A stretch of 64,000 nt of DNA from Perilla frutescens (GCA_026008535.1 BRKX01000004.1:36584501-36648500), one strand, 5' to 3'; shown: positions 34,747-46,932, counted from the first letter of the stretch. Notes: generated by a model from the letters alone, not told the origin. Numbers and translations are program-made.

Positions 34747-36173
34747 TGTTGGGGTTTTTTCGAATTGAACCACCGCAGGATCTAATTGGATGTTCATTAA
34801 TCCTAATGCCATGTAGATCATAAATTCATGCATCTCATATGTTTTAATTAACCGAGTTTAATTAACATGCAAATCCGGTTTAAACGATTCTACTAAAGCG
34901 AAAACATAGAACCGAAAAACGACTTACAAATTAAACGACGGGTGGAGGACAAGATTAAAGGTCTAATCTTGTTGTTGTGTATGATAATGATTGGCGCCCC
35001 ACAGTGATATTCCACTTCTTGATCTTCTGTTGTATTCCCGGACTGAATCTAGTTTCAAGGTGGGCTGAAATCTACTAGATCGGTATGGAATCTGTGGAGA
35101 TAAAGAGAACACAAGATAAGCTGATTATTATTCTTAAAATTTCGTCCCCCACCTCCCTATTTATAGGGGAGGTGGTTGAAATTTCAGTGTCCCAACCCTA
35201 ATGGGTTTGGGCCTCTATCTCTTTTTCTATCTCCAGTCCATTAAAGTCATATTGGGCTACAACAGGGATCTAGAAGAATATTAAATTGGCCTGCTAATTT
35301 ATTTAATTTCCAATATCCAATAAACTTAGGATATTATTAAATAAATTAAGTATTATTTTTATTCCACTAAAGAAATAATACTGACCTACCAATTTAATAC
35401 ATATTTCTGAATATGCTTTCTCCTTTAGTCCAGCCATTCCCCGCGTTTAAGATATAATGCCCATTAATTAATTATGTAAGCTTCTGACAGCTATAATTAA
35501 TTAATATCTTATCCTTGAGTAGTACCACACAAGCTTTACTCATGCACGGAATAAATTCCACCTGTAGGGTTTCAGCATGAACTTGCATTTCCTCAAGGGG
35601 ACACCATCAAACTGGCGCACCAGGACACGGTGCCCCTACATATTGCACAACCCATCATAAGTGTAAATGTCACAACTCAAGAAGATATCGAGATTATTGA
35701 TCCTTATGAAAGAATCTCACCCTTTGATAAATCAAAGCTGCAAACACTACACGTATATGTCTGCCAACACATAGGGGTTAAGAACCCGAACTTTGTGGAT
35801 TCTTATTCTTTCATTTAAGGTCAGAATAGAGAATAGAATCCTAAGTAGATCCTCCTCAATACACTTGACCGTGTATTAGAATAATCAGTTAGTCAAGACA
35901 AACTAACTATCAGATTATTGTACGGCGTACCGATAGCAGGTTCAGTGCCATCTAAACCGTGAGCCTTTTAATGCATTACAAGGAACCGATGATAGGATCT
36001 AACCATGTGTTTACCCGCACCATATCATCTACAATGTAAGTATAGTGAACATGCATATAAATATAACAATTTAAATGCAAACAGTGACTGCAATTGTATT
36101 CATTCTATATCATCATAAAACCATTATCAATAAAGTATACAAAAGACAAGTCTTCTAGTATACAAAACCAACA
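34747..36173 (-). repeat. 5' LTR of element B
   Basis: 1,427 bp, 98% like the left copy. It differs by an extra GAA near 35,680 and scattered substitutions. The TATAAATAGG-like box on the minus strand lies near 35,160. Confidence 0.95.
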
Positions 36174-36178
36174 CAGTC

Positions 36179-36965
36179 ACCCTTCTCCTCCCAACAAAAC
36201 CGATCCTGCATATACAAAGTGCTGTCAAAATGATCTAACAGTTATATCATGGATCATTCAGAATATGTAATCGGCTCTAGCAAGCAATTATGTACAATAT
36301 AAGATAGCAGAAAGTTTGTGGAAGGGACTAGCCACGACATACAGCATCAAACGGGACTCAGCACAAATCTTTGAACTTACAGTTCAAGCCAATAGCATTA
36401 AACAGGGTCAGGGAACCATTGAGCATTTCTACAGCACACTTCAACGTATTTGGGCAGAAATAGATGAACATCATCCAAACCCTATGGATTGTGAAAAGGA
36501 CATCAACACTTATTGGAAAAAACAGTCGGAGACCCGGCTGTTCTAACTCCTTGCCGGAGTCAACGAGGGGTATGAACCCGAATGGCAGGATGTTCTGAAA
36601 CTAGACCCTCTTCCGAGTGTTGAAGCAGCGTATGCACATCTCCGAAGAGGAGCGGTCCGACGCGGCATCTGAGAGCCCGAGACAGAGAGAGGAATTGACA
36701 AAGAAATTGGAATTGGGCTTCTCACCCATCATGAGAGAGACGCTCTCAGCTTAGCAGCAAAAGGAAATCGACTGCCATCCAACCGGTCTGGCCACACCTT
36801 CAAACACGGTGGTGGAGGCAGCATACCATCCCGAGAAAAGATAGATAAATCAAAGATAAAATATTCTCACTGTGGCATGAGCAAACACACGAAGGAGACG
36901 TGTTTCCGGCTAGTTGGGTACCTGGAGTGGTGGGAGGACAATCACAAGCCTCCTAAAGAAAATTG
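36179..36965 (+). pseudogene. Element A gag, C-terminal part with damaged zinc knuckle
   Basis: The reading continues from the B insertion with AESLWKGLATTYSIKRDSAQ, QANSIKQGQGTIEHFYSTLQ and RIWAEIDEHHPNP, the retro-Copia gag core, then EGYEPEWQDVLKLDPLPSVE. Stops occur after TRLF (36,544) and near 36,669. The zinc knuckle at about 36,860-36,910 reads YSHCGMSKHTKETCF, so the first Cys of the usual CxxC is Tyr. The protein is not producible in one frame. Confidence 0.8.
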
Positions 36966-36978
36966 AGGAAAAGCAGCC

Positions 36979-37638
36979 ATGGCGGCGGGCAACACAGAGG
37001 TCGCCGACACCAGACACGGTGGTGATGGGCGTGGCGGTGATGGGAAAGGTGGCAGCAGTGACAGATCGGAGGTTTTTGGGACAGCGGCTAGGGTTTCTGG
37101 AGAGACCAGTGAGAGAAACGGAGAAGAAGCATATCCACCTTATCTCAATTATGAAGGTAACGGGTCGGATATATCTTTATCCGACCCGCACCCCCCTTTT
37201 ACTTTAAACTCTAAAAAATGTAGCCCAACTCCTTTAATTTCAGACATATATGGCCCAATTCATCATGATTTAATTCACGGCCCATCTCACAATTTGGATA
37301 AACCTAAATCCTTATCTCTAGCTCAAGTTGTTAAAAATGGGTGTCAAGATCAGTCTAAAAATACTGCCTGGATTTTTGAATGTGGTGCCACTGATACAAT
37401 GATATTTGATGCCTCTGATATTTGCGTTCCCTCATCACCCCGTAAAACCTATGTCCAAACAGCCAGTGGAGAACTTACTCCAGTAACCGGTGCAGGAACT
37501 ATAGAAATTTCTCCAACTCTTAAAATCTCAAATTGTTTACATGTCCCGGCGTTATCTCATAAATTGCTCTCCATTAACCACATTACCAAGGAATTAAATT
37601 GCACCTTGTTGATGCATCCTTCCTTTTATCTGTTATAG
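36979..37638 (+). pseudogene. Element A protease region
   Basis: A Gly-rich spacer is followed by an aspartic-protease-like segment (AWIFECGATDTMIFDASDIC, then VTGAGTIEISPTLKI, CLHVPALSHKLLSINHI). The catalytic triad normally reads D-S/T-G-A; here it is E-C-G-A, a loss of the catalytic Asp. A TAG at 37,636-37,638 separates it from the integrase in the same direction. Confidence 0.85.
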
Positions 37639-38588
37639 GATATCCGGACGGGGGAGATCATTGGGCGTGGCACTGAGCTCCGGGGACTATATTACATGGA
37701 TGAAATTTCTCAAAAAGGCACGGTAATGCTGTATACAGGGATTCCCTCACAGGCTGCTTGGCTTTGGCACCGCCGACTTGGACATCCATCTGCGGGTTAT
37801 CTCAACATTCTTTTTCCTAAGTTATTTTCCAATTCTAAATTGTATTGTGAAACTTGTGTTTTGGCTAAAAGCCATAGACAAACCTTTAAGCCTAGTAATA
37901 CTCGTGTGTCGTTTATATTTTCTCTTGTTCACTCTGATGTTTGGGGTCCTGCACCTGTTGTCGGTGGTCAAGGATTCACTTATTTTTTACTGTTTATAGA
38001 TGATAACACACGTATAACCTGGGTGTATTTCCTGCGTCATAAATCTGAAGTTTTCTCCAAATTTCTCATTTTTACACTATGATCCAAACTCAGTTTCACA
38101 CTAAAATCCAAACTCTTCGATCCGATAATGGGGGTGAATTTGTGAACTCTTCCATGACCAAATTCTCCCACGATAACGGATTAATCCACCAAACCACCCG
38201 TCCTTACACACCCGAGCAAAATGAGGTAGCTGAAAGAAAAAATAGAATTGTTCTTGAAATCACCCAGGCGTTACTTATTGACTCCTGGGTACCCTCACAC
38301 TTCTGGCCTGAAGTCGTTGCAAGAGCTATTTACCTCCTAAATCGGTTACCTACAAAAAGTCTTGATCTTCAAACTCCCATTCAGTGTTTATCTCAGCTCT
38401 CTCAAATTCCCGTTCCCCTTACCCTCAAGCCTCATGTCTTTGGTTGTTCTGTGTTCGTCTATCTTCCCAAACACACTCACACCAAACTTAATCCATGTGC
38501 GGTCAAATATGTGTTTGTCGGATATGGTGTTCACCAGAAAGGCTCTCGCTGTTATGACCCCAAATCCCGTCACTTTTCACTACCATGA
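37639..38588 (+). pseudogene. Element A integrase
   Basis: The HHCC zinc finger reads WLWHRRLGHPSAGYLN ... CETCVLAKSHRQ (about 37,755-37,880). The catalytic core starts VHSDVWGPAPVVGGQGFTYF, continues LRSDNGGEFVNSSM (about 38,115) and carries the Glu in QNEVAERKNR (about 38,220), so the D-D-E set is visible. A frameshift or stop near 38,080 and a stop at 38,586-38,588 break it. Confidence 0.9.
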
Positions 38589-40750
38589 ACTGCGATTTCC
38601 TCGAAACTGAGTTTTTTTATCACCACCACCACCTTAGCAGTCAGGGGAAGAGTCCTAGAGTTGACCTGCTAAGCTGGCTGTTAACTTCAAACAGCTCTGT
38701 GGAGGGAGTTCCAACAGAGACGGTTAACCATACCGCTGAGATAATATCTGAACCGTCATTACAGTCCACCGGTCTCACTGCTCCAGACAATGCTCTCTCC
38801 AATCCGATATCTGAGGAGGTAAGAAATTCAATTACTCCTCCTCCTGATCATAGTGTTGATTCCATTGGTTCTTCTTCCGCTGAAAACACTGATACCACTA
38901 ATGCTATCAATGATACCATTGTAGTGGACTCTGGTACTACTAACCATGAGATTTCAGATACTCAGATACAAGATTCTAGGAGGTATGTATTGCCTCCTAG
39001 AAGCAATAGGGGAGTCCCTCCAAAGAGGTATTCTCTAGAACGGATTCCCAAAAAATCCAGATATCCTGTTGGCAATAACGCTCAAGAAAATCTCACAAAG
39101 TTAGCTGCAGCATTTCAGACGACATTATATAAGGAGGAGAATCTCCCTAGAACCGCCACAAAGGCTTTTCAGTCAAGACAATGGACAGAAGCAATAACAA
39201 AAGAGATGGATGCCCTTGCCCGGAATAACACATGGGAAAATTGTGAGCTGCCACAAGGAAAAAAACTAGTTGGTAGCAGATGGGTCTTCACAATCAAATG
39301 GAAACCCGATGGGTCAATTGAGAGGTACAAAGCTCGGTTAGTTGCGAAAGGATACACACAAACCTATGGAGTGGATTATCCTGAGACATTCTCTCCAGTA
39401 GCCAAGATGAGTACAGTCAGGGTCTTACTCTCAATAGCAGCTAACAATAATTAGGGTCTTCACCAGTTTGATGTCACAAATGCTTTTTTACATGGAGAGT
39501 TGACTCGGGAAGTATATATGGAAGCTCTACCTAGTTTCGAATCTCAGTTTGGAAATAAAAAAGTTTATCGGTTGAGGAAGACACTCTATGGACTCAAACA
39601 GTCACCCAGGGCTTGGTTTGGGAGATTCACCAGCGCTATGAAGACTTATAGTTTTCGGCAGAGTAATTCAGACCATACATTGTTCTTGAAGAGAAGAGGA
39701 AGTCTTGTCACCTGTTTGATCATTTATGTGGATGACATGATCATCATAGGTAGCGATATAGAGGAAATCAAGATGCTAAAGAAAAATCTATTTTTAGAAT
39801 TTGAGATGAAGGATCTAGGAGCTCTCAAATATTTCTTAGGAATTGAAGTCCTTAGATCTGCCAAAGCGATCTTCATAAGACAGCAAAAGTATACTCTAGA
39901 TCTTCTTACTGAGACACACATGCTTGATTGCAAACCTGTTGATACTCCTATTACAGTTAATCACAAACTGCAGATTGTTGAAGGTGCAGAGTTGACTGAC
40001 AGAGAACAATATCAACGGCTGGTAGGGAAACTTATCTATCTTTCTCACACCAGACCTGATATAGCATATGCAGTGGGAGTGGTAAGTCAATTTATGCATA
40101 AACCCCAGGTTGATCACATGGAGGCGGCAATCCGAGTTGTGCGATATCTGAAAGGAACATATGGGTATGGATTGTTTTTTGAAAAACATGGACACACAGA
40201 GATATATGGTTACACGGATACTGATTGGGCAGGGAATCCTATGGACAGAAGATCCACTGAAGGGTACTTTACCTTTGTCGGGGGAAATTTAGTCACTTGG
40301 AGAAGCAAAAAGCAGAAAGTGGTAGCCCTATCCAGTGCTGAAGCTGAATTTAGAGGAATAAAAAGTGGGTTGACAGAGATTCTGTGGCTAAAAAAATTGT
40401 TAGTGGATATTGACTTTACCCCAGATCGGGCATGTTAATTATTTTGTGACAATAAAGCTGCCATTAGTATTTCTAAAAACCCGGTCCAACATGATCAAAC
40501 AAAGCATGTTGAAGTGGACAGACACTTCATCAAGGAGAAATTAGAAATCAGAATTGTTGAGTTACCATTTATCAGATCAGAGAACCAGTTGGCGGATATC
40601 CTTACCAAAGCCATGAATTCAAGGAGTTTTTTGAAGGTGCTTGACAAGTTGAGTATTAGAGATCCTAATACTCAACTTGAGGGTGAGTGTTGGCAATCCA
40701 CGACCAAAATTAGCTCCAAGAATCCTGCAAATCAAATCAGTCAAGATTAG
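38585..40750 (+). pseudogene. Element A reverse transcriptase and RNase H
   Basis: After a Ser/Thr-rich linker the RT begins at MDALARNNTWENCELPQGKK, KARLVAKGYTQTYGVDYPET. The active site is IIYVDDMIIIGS (about 39,720). RNase H follows with YGYTDTDWAGNPMDRRSTEG, VVALSSAEAEFRGIKSG and FCDNKAAISISKNP. Stops are at 39,452 (TAG, in RT) and 40,436 (TAA, in RNase H). The last codons run into the 3' LTR, as in other compact Copia elements. Confidence 0.9.
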
Positions 40751-40930
40751 ATCCTAAAATAGAGTAGTTTTCTTAAATAATGTTTGACTCTCTTTATTTA
40801 CCTCTACCATGTAATTATCTTGTACACAACAATATACAACAATACGAACAAATTATTCGGCTTCTCAACCTGCATTCTCAAAATTTAGCAACCTTTATTC
40901 AATTAATCATGCTCAGAACACGGATTAACA
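40688..40930 (+). repeat. 3' LTR of element A
   Basis: 243 bp, TGTTGGCAATCCACGACC ... CGGATTAACA. It is followed by the AAAAG target duplication. Confidence 0.95.
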
Positions 40931-40988
40931 AAAAGGAGACGTTACCTTATCTTTTAGTAGTGATAGGATTTTTGTTTTGAAAGACTAT
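40931..40988 (+). pseudogene. Copia fragment D: protease continuation (right part)
   Basis: The bases after element A (GGAGACGTTACCTTATCTTT and on) match B's protease segment encoding GDVTLSFSSDRI, on the opposite strand near 25,020-25,065. This shows that 40,931-40,988 is the other side of the same interrupted gene. The first five bases, AAAAG, are A's target duplication. The segment stops where the LTR of element E begins, so E appears to have inserted into D as well. The rest of D (integrase, RT) is expected beyond E, outside the window. Confidence 0.8.
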
Positions 40989-42894
40989 TGTTAGGAAAAA
41001 CTATCAAGAGTTACCTAATCCCTACTGTGGTTTTGATGAAATGACAAAACATGTTTGAAATCTTTGAAAAACTGAAAGAAATTCAAGTAGAAAACCGAGA
41101 TTGATCAAAGCAGAAGTCTGAGCTAAACCAAGCTAAAGAATAATCAATCTAAAAGAAAAAGAAAATAAAAAAAGAGAGAAGAAAAGAAAAGAAAGAGAAG
41201 AAAAGAAAAGTGAGAGAAAGAAAAAGAAAAAAAAAAGAAAAAAAAATCCAGCAAGAGCTGAGAAAAAGAAAAAGAAAGCTGTAGCTTGATTGCTAGATCA
41301 GTTAGTAAGACAAGCAAACTGAAGATGCAGGAACTAACAGAGTTCAAAGTACCAATTGAAGCACTTCAGTCTACAGTTCGTGAGCTGAAGAAATTAAAGT
41401 ACAAGCTCAAGGCACTAGTTCAAAAGTGCCAACTGATCATCAAGGTCAGAACGAAGTACCAGCTGAAGAATGAAGCTGAAGATTGTACTAGTTTAAGGTA
41501 CAAGCTGAAGAATATGCCAGCTCAACACCAATTCTGAGAATATCAGCTAAAGATACATCAGTTCAGAATACCAGCTGACAATGCACTAGTTCAGTATCCC
41601 AACTAAAGAAAGTATCAGTTCAAGAAGTTCCAGCTAAAGAGACATCAGTCAAAAGTACCAGCTGAAGAATGCACTGGTTCAACACTACCAGCTGGAGAAG
41701 ACGAAACTGGAGCTCAGAAAGTATCAGGCCAGAGCCCCAGAACTGCCAACTGAAGATAGTCAAAACTGGAAGCTTATAAACTTCCAACAAGATGTGCAGA
41801 ATTACCAGCTGAGGAAATGTTCAAAACTGAAGATCATAACTGCCAGCTGAAGTCCAGAACTGACGATGAAGACAAAAGCCGAAACTGAAATTCAAATTTC
41901 AAAGCTACCAACATAAAGATCTTGAAGTTAATGCAATCAAGATCCTAGAACAAAAGCTTGTCAGAAGAACAAAGGCAGCACAATGGCTACTTCAACAAAA
42001 AGGCTCTCAACGGTTCTATCTAATCAATGGATCATTTATGATCATTCATTGACCGGAAAATGATCACAAGCCACTCTCCTATAAACGATGAGTAATACGA
42101 CTTGTGAAGAGACTTTTGCAAAAATAGACTTTTTGCAAAAATTCTCTTATCAATAAGAGAACAACTCTCAGAAGCTCAAAGCTCAAATTCATCCACAACA
42201 AAAAAGTCCCAACTGAGAAGAAGAAGAAAATTGTTCATCAAGCTAGCTGTTGAAGAAGTCCAGCCAGAGCCAGTCTCTCAGTTCAGAATTACACCAATCA
42301 ACTACCCAGCTCAAGCCAAAGGAGCACACTAGTTGATAACAGTTTTAAGACTGCATTCTTGAAGATCGAGAGAGATATAAAGTCTCATAAAGACGGACAA
42401 TAACACCTATAGTCCCAGCGAGCAGTTGGGAATGGTAAGTGTGAGCTGTCAACCATCACCGGCTAAGGAAGGGCATACCGATGGGTCTGTTGTTCCGGGA
42501 CAGCACCAGTTGAAAAGGAGACCGTGCTCGAGGGAAAAGCACCGTTAGCCAGGTTTAACACATTGTCTTCACTGTGTAACTGTAATAAAGAAACTTTACA
42601 CTTGCATAGTAGATTGTTCTATTCAGTTAGAAAGAGATGACGTAGAAGTTTAAGCTTCGAACCTCTATAAATCGTCTTTGTGTGCTCAATTTTATAGCTT
42701 TTAGTTACATGCACTAACTACACACCTTCAGCACACAAACTGCACATCAAACTGATCAACTCAATTGATCAAGTACATTGATAAGTTCTCATCGTGAGTT
42801 AAGGGCCCAATATATTCCGCAACTATTTTAAGTTTTGGGATCAGTTTATTCACCCCTCTCTCTAAACTGATTCAGACTCATCCCGGGACCAACA
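40989..42894 (+). repeat. 5' LTR of element E
   Basis: About 1,906 bp, TGTTAGGAAAAACTATC ... CCGGGACCAACA. It contains an almost pure purine stretch (41,151-41,246) and, from about 41,290 to 41,900, more than twenty diverged copies of words like CCAGCTGAAGAA and ATCAGTTCA. No partner LTR is available to confirm the ends, but TG/CA termini and the adjoining primer site support them. Confidence 0.8.
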
Positions 42895-42896
42895 AG

Positions 42897-42910
42897 TGGT
42901 ATCAAAGCAG
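42897..42910 (+). promoter_or_regulatory. Primer binding site of element E
   Basis: TGGTATCAAAGCAG, two bases (AG) after the LTR. It is the initiator-Met type with the same G-to-A change as in element A. Confidence 0.8.
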
Positions 42911-42982
42911 TTGATTCTAAGGATCAGCCGTTTCTGCAGATCAACTAAATCAAATCTACTTATCTGTGCTAATCTGTCAGCT

Positions 42983-45233
42983 ATGGGAAACCATAAGCTA
43001 CCTATCTTTTCAGTTGAGAACTACGACAATTGGAGCAGGAGAAAGAAGGCTCATCTCTGCTCGATACATGAGAACATGTGGGAAGTGATAGATGATGGAC
43101 CTATCACAATCATAATGTATAATAAAGCCCACATAGTTGATGTCAATCAATCACCAAGGATCCTGGTGCCAACTCATCTTCTCACAAATGAAGAGAAGAA
43201 GTTGAAGAACCTAGAGTTTGTAGCTCAAGATGCACTGTTCCAAACTCTAGATGAGGATCGAATGAAGGATATGAAGAATTGTTAAACTGCCAAGGAGATA
43301 TGGGACTTACTAGCAGATCTGTGCAAGGAGTCCAAGGTAATCAAAGAAAACAAGCTCCAACTGGCGGTTGATAGATACGAATCCTTCAAAATGCAGCTAA
43401 AAGAAACCATCTCCAGCCTTGAAACAAGATTTCTAGGTATCATCAGTGAGATGAACAACCTAGGAAGAAATTATCCTAACTATGAGATGAACTCCAAAAT
43501 CTTAGATAATCTCATAGATGAATGGGATATGAAAGTGATTGCTACAAAAGAATCAAGAAATCTAAATAGTATTACTCCTAGAGAATTGTTTGGATCTCTC
43601 AGAGCTCACGAGTACAACCTAAACCGAAAGAGGGAAGCATCAACATCATTATCAGTTCAAGATGCTACCTTCTACGGAGAAAGAAACTGGTTTAGAAAAA
43701 CTCGAGGAAGAGTCAGCTACCGAACAAGGAGCACACCAATCAAAGAGAACCAAGGAGGGTCAGTAATTGACTGACGATGAGAAACAACTGAAAAGAAAGA
43801 AAACATAACTGAAGACATCAATGAGCAGATTCAGTCAGTTACAAAGTTGTTAGAGAAGCTCAAGAAGATCAAAGATCAACCATCAATTCAACCACAAAGT
43901 GATGAAGCACCGAGAGCTAAAAAAGGTCATCAAACCTGCTGAAAGAGCAACTGAACAACCCAAGGCAGCCAATCAAAGTATTAGTGAATGCTATCACTGC
44001 CACAAACAAGGACACTATAGATATGAGTGTCCAGAGCTTCCAGAAGACAAGAAGGCCAGAGTGAAGATAAGATTTTTTAAGAGAAAAACTATGTTAGCCA
44101 ACTCTGAAAATATCGTACTGGATGATTTAGACTACCTATCAGGAATCGACTCAGACGGATACAGTTCTGATGATGAGGCACTGTTTTGTCTCATGGCTGA
44201 CGAGGGAGAAGAGGTTAGCACAACTGACTCCTTAACCTCTTTTTATCACATTCACGAAACCTCCATTTGTAGCAATGAGTTAAATGAGCAATTAAAAATA
44301 CTAGAAGATTAGTTAACTGCTATATCATGTATGTATATTGAACTGAAGGAAGAAAATGATGACCTAAGAAATGAGGTCAAGAGACTGAGAAGTGATCATG
44401 ATAGAATTAAAATTCTTGAAACTCAGTTAATTGAATGTGAAAGACTAAAGCTGAAAATTGATGAGTTAAAAGCTGAGAATAACGAACTCCAGCAAGAGAT
44501 CCAGAAGAGACAAGAGGTAACTCTCAAGTTCAAAAAGGGATCTCAAACTCTTGATGAAATTTTAAGCCATTAAAGAGTAAAAACTGGTAGTCCAGGGTTA
44601 GGATATAACAGGTTCATTGCAGCTGAAAAAGGAAAGACAGATGCACAGACCAGTGGAAAAGAAGCTCCACCTGGTTTTGTCAGACTTACACCAACCCAGC
44701 CAGCTGAGATGATTAAATGTAAGGGAACACTGAAAATCCCTCAAGTTCAACCGAAGCAGTCTAGCTAATCCTCTCAACTGAAAGCACCAGTTCAACTAAA
44801 AGGCTCTTGTCAGTCAAAGTCTTTAGTTCATCAGTGACAGCCATCTCATCAAAGGCCACCAGCTCAGTTTAGGCAGCCTACCTATCAGCGAAGGCCACCA
44901 GATCAGTCTAGGTAACCCGACTAGCAGCAGAGATCATCAGCCAAACCAAGACCTTCAACTCATTGGAGATCATCAGTTCAACACAGTCGGCAGTTCACCT
45001 AAGGCCTGAAGCTCAGTTTAGGCCACCAGTGAACAGAACTAACAGGCCAACTGAAATAAGAAGAAATACTCAGTTTGGACCTCATTCTCATCAAGACAGG
45101 TTATCAGTTCTGATGAGAACTGCACCACCAGCCTATCTCTACAGGCCATCATCAAGTCAACCGGGGAAAGATGATGATTCCAGAAAAAATGTGCACACTA
45201 GATTATATCGAGCACGTCAACACATTCAGATCC
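42983..45233 (+). pseudogene. Element E gag
   Basis: Starts MGNHKLPIFSVENYDNWSRR and continues HENMWEVIDDGP, then after a stop (43,283) TAKEIWDLLADLCKESKV, FKMQLKETISSLETRF and NPRELFGSLRAHE-like ITPRELFGSLRAHEYNLNR. A knuckle CYHCHKQGHYRYEC lies at about 43,990-44,030, followed by an acidic stretch (SGIDSDGYSSDDEALFCLMA) and a coiled coil (LKEENDDLRNEVKRLRSDHD) to 44,573. A Gln/Pro-rich tail follows. This is the SIRE gag plan. Stops at 43,283, 43,772 and 44,310 and frame changes inactivate it. Solo LTR S1 interrupts it at 45,233. Confidence 0.85.
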
Positions 45234-46008
45234 TGTAACGCCCCAAACTACTCCGTTTGGCCACGTCACTTAACATACAATTTACATACATATTTTGTGT
45301 TTATTTTAATATGAGCGGAAGCTTAGGTCAAATATGATAATATACATAGCATGATGAGGTAAGGCATCATAATTTTTCAATATAAATTTTGTCCTATTAA
45401 GCATGCAATCACCTAACCTATCGGGCTCATAGGTTTACGCAACCCGCCCGTCTAGCACCCTAAATTAACAGACATAATAAAGGGGTTCATCACCATAATT
45501 CGCACATAGAAGGCTCCAAGGTCAAACGACCCGCCTTTAAGTTGTTCTACATAATATCAAGTTATATATACATCATGGCCTACAAAAGATCGGGTTAATC
45601 CCATCCCCAATAATCATCGATCATAAGGCAAAAGAGTGATCAATGTAATAATAACAATAATATTATGAGTGCTATCAAAAGAAGAGCATGCAAAAGATAA
45701 ACACAAGCTTGTGGGGTTCTCTTGTGTTCACAACGCTCCTACTCGGGCTCCGACTCCTCAACCTGAAATTCATTGAATGAATGGGGTGAGTATTTAACAA
45801 CATACTCAGTGGGGAACACTGTAAACAATTATAGCTAATTGCACAAGTGAAAATATAACATATGGACTTTTCATTACATTGTGGAGACTAGTCTCAACCC
45901 CTTAGGGTCTAAACATCATGATGCCCCCGTTAATGAACATCTTTATCCCTGTAGGGATGCCCGCAGACATCCTACCCCCCAGGAAGGACATTAACGAGTC
46001 TATTATCG

Positions 46009-46080
46009 ATCCCAAAGGATCTCTACCCCGAAGGGTCTCTTTGTCGACCCCGAAGGATCTCTTTCATTCATCGGTCCGAA
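46009..46080. repeat. Short tandem repeat in S1 (about 20-23 bp units)
   Basis: Three units around CCCGAAGGATCTCTTTGTCGA. The corresponding place in S2 (52,097-52,168) also holds three units, CGACCTCGAAGGATCTCTTT-like. Confidence 0.7.
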
Positions 46081-46932
46081 GACCCTTCATACATATACAA
46101 TCATAGTACAACAATAACTATAACCTTACACGTGTTCACAGTTTAGAGTTACCCCACCTTAAAAGACGCTTTTGAATCCTTTTTAACCTTGAATACTCCT
46201 TTGCCGTGCACAAGTTGTCCTCCTCGAGCCCCAACACGTCACCTAGCACATCGAGTTATTCAATTAAATCATAATTTAGACCAAACTCATACTATACTTT
46301 GCTTTAAAGTCTTCAAACATTTTTCACATACACAACCAAGTATATACAAGCTCATACTATGATTTTGGACTCGAAATACACACTAAAACTCTTTGAAGCA
46401 TTTGATCGAACACATTACGGGCACACACTTAAACTACAAGCTCATGACTCATTTTAAATCCTTTAGACCCAACATTTCAAATACAAACACCTTTATCCTA
46501 GGGCTCTAACATACATGAAACTCAACCCCATACAACCCTCACAACATCTCCAAACGATTATCAACAAAACAAAGGGAAATAAGGGCAAAAGTTCAAACCC
46601 TAGCAACAACGAACCATAGGAATCCAATATAACTTCACATATAGCTTCAAGGAGGTAAATAAACCATATGTTTAAGATGTCAAGGCAAGAGGATCAACAA
46701 AATCGAAGAACCCTAATTTTGGGTAACAAACCCTAGGTCCAAATCAACAAGAAATGAGCTTAATCATCAAGAGGAAAGTGGTGTTAGATTACCTTAGATG
46801 ATGGGTAGTGATGGTGGAATCCCCTTCCAAAAGTTGAAGGATTTCTTGAGAGAGAGATGGAGGAAATCGCCCAAATGGAAGTGGAGAAAATGAAGATGAA
46901 ATGAATAAGTGTTGTATTTATAGGTAGAAAAT

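Larger units (their letters stand above)
20679..36173 (-). mobile_element. Copia LTR retrotransposon B (minus strand, contains C)
   Basis: The LTRs at 20,679-22,102 (1,424 bp) and 34,747-36,173 (1,427 bp) begin TGTTGGGG and end CCAACA on the plus strand. They are flanked by CAGTC at 20,674-20,678 and 36,174-36,178. Genes read leftwards, so the right-hand copy is the 5' LTR. Primer site and polypurine tract sit at the expected ends. Without the nested C element B is about 9.3 kb. I count roughly 26 differences plus one 3-bp indel between the LTRs (about 1.8%). The pol region has frameshifts, stops and an internal deletion, so it is not autonomous. Confidence 0.95.
20113..40930 (+). mobile_element. 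Copia LTR retrotransposon A (host of nested B and C)
   Basis: The 5' LTR 20,113-20,355 and 3' LTR 40,688-40,930 have equal length (243 bp), start TGTTGGCA and end GATTAACA. They are flanked by the 5-bp duplication AAAAG (20,108-20,112 and 40,931-40,935). A primer site TGGTATCAAAGCAG follows directly, and a purine-rich tract CTTGAGGGTGAG precedes the 3' LTR. Removing the nested B insertion leaves about 5.3 kb, normal for Copia. The order is gag, protease, integrase, RT, RNase H, all on the plus strand. LTRs differ at roughly 13 sites by my hand count (about 5%). Many stops make it inactive. Confidence 0.95.
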
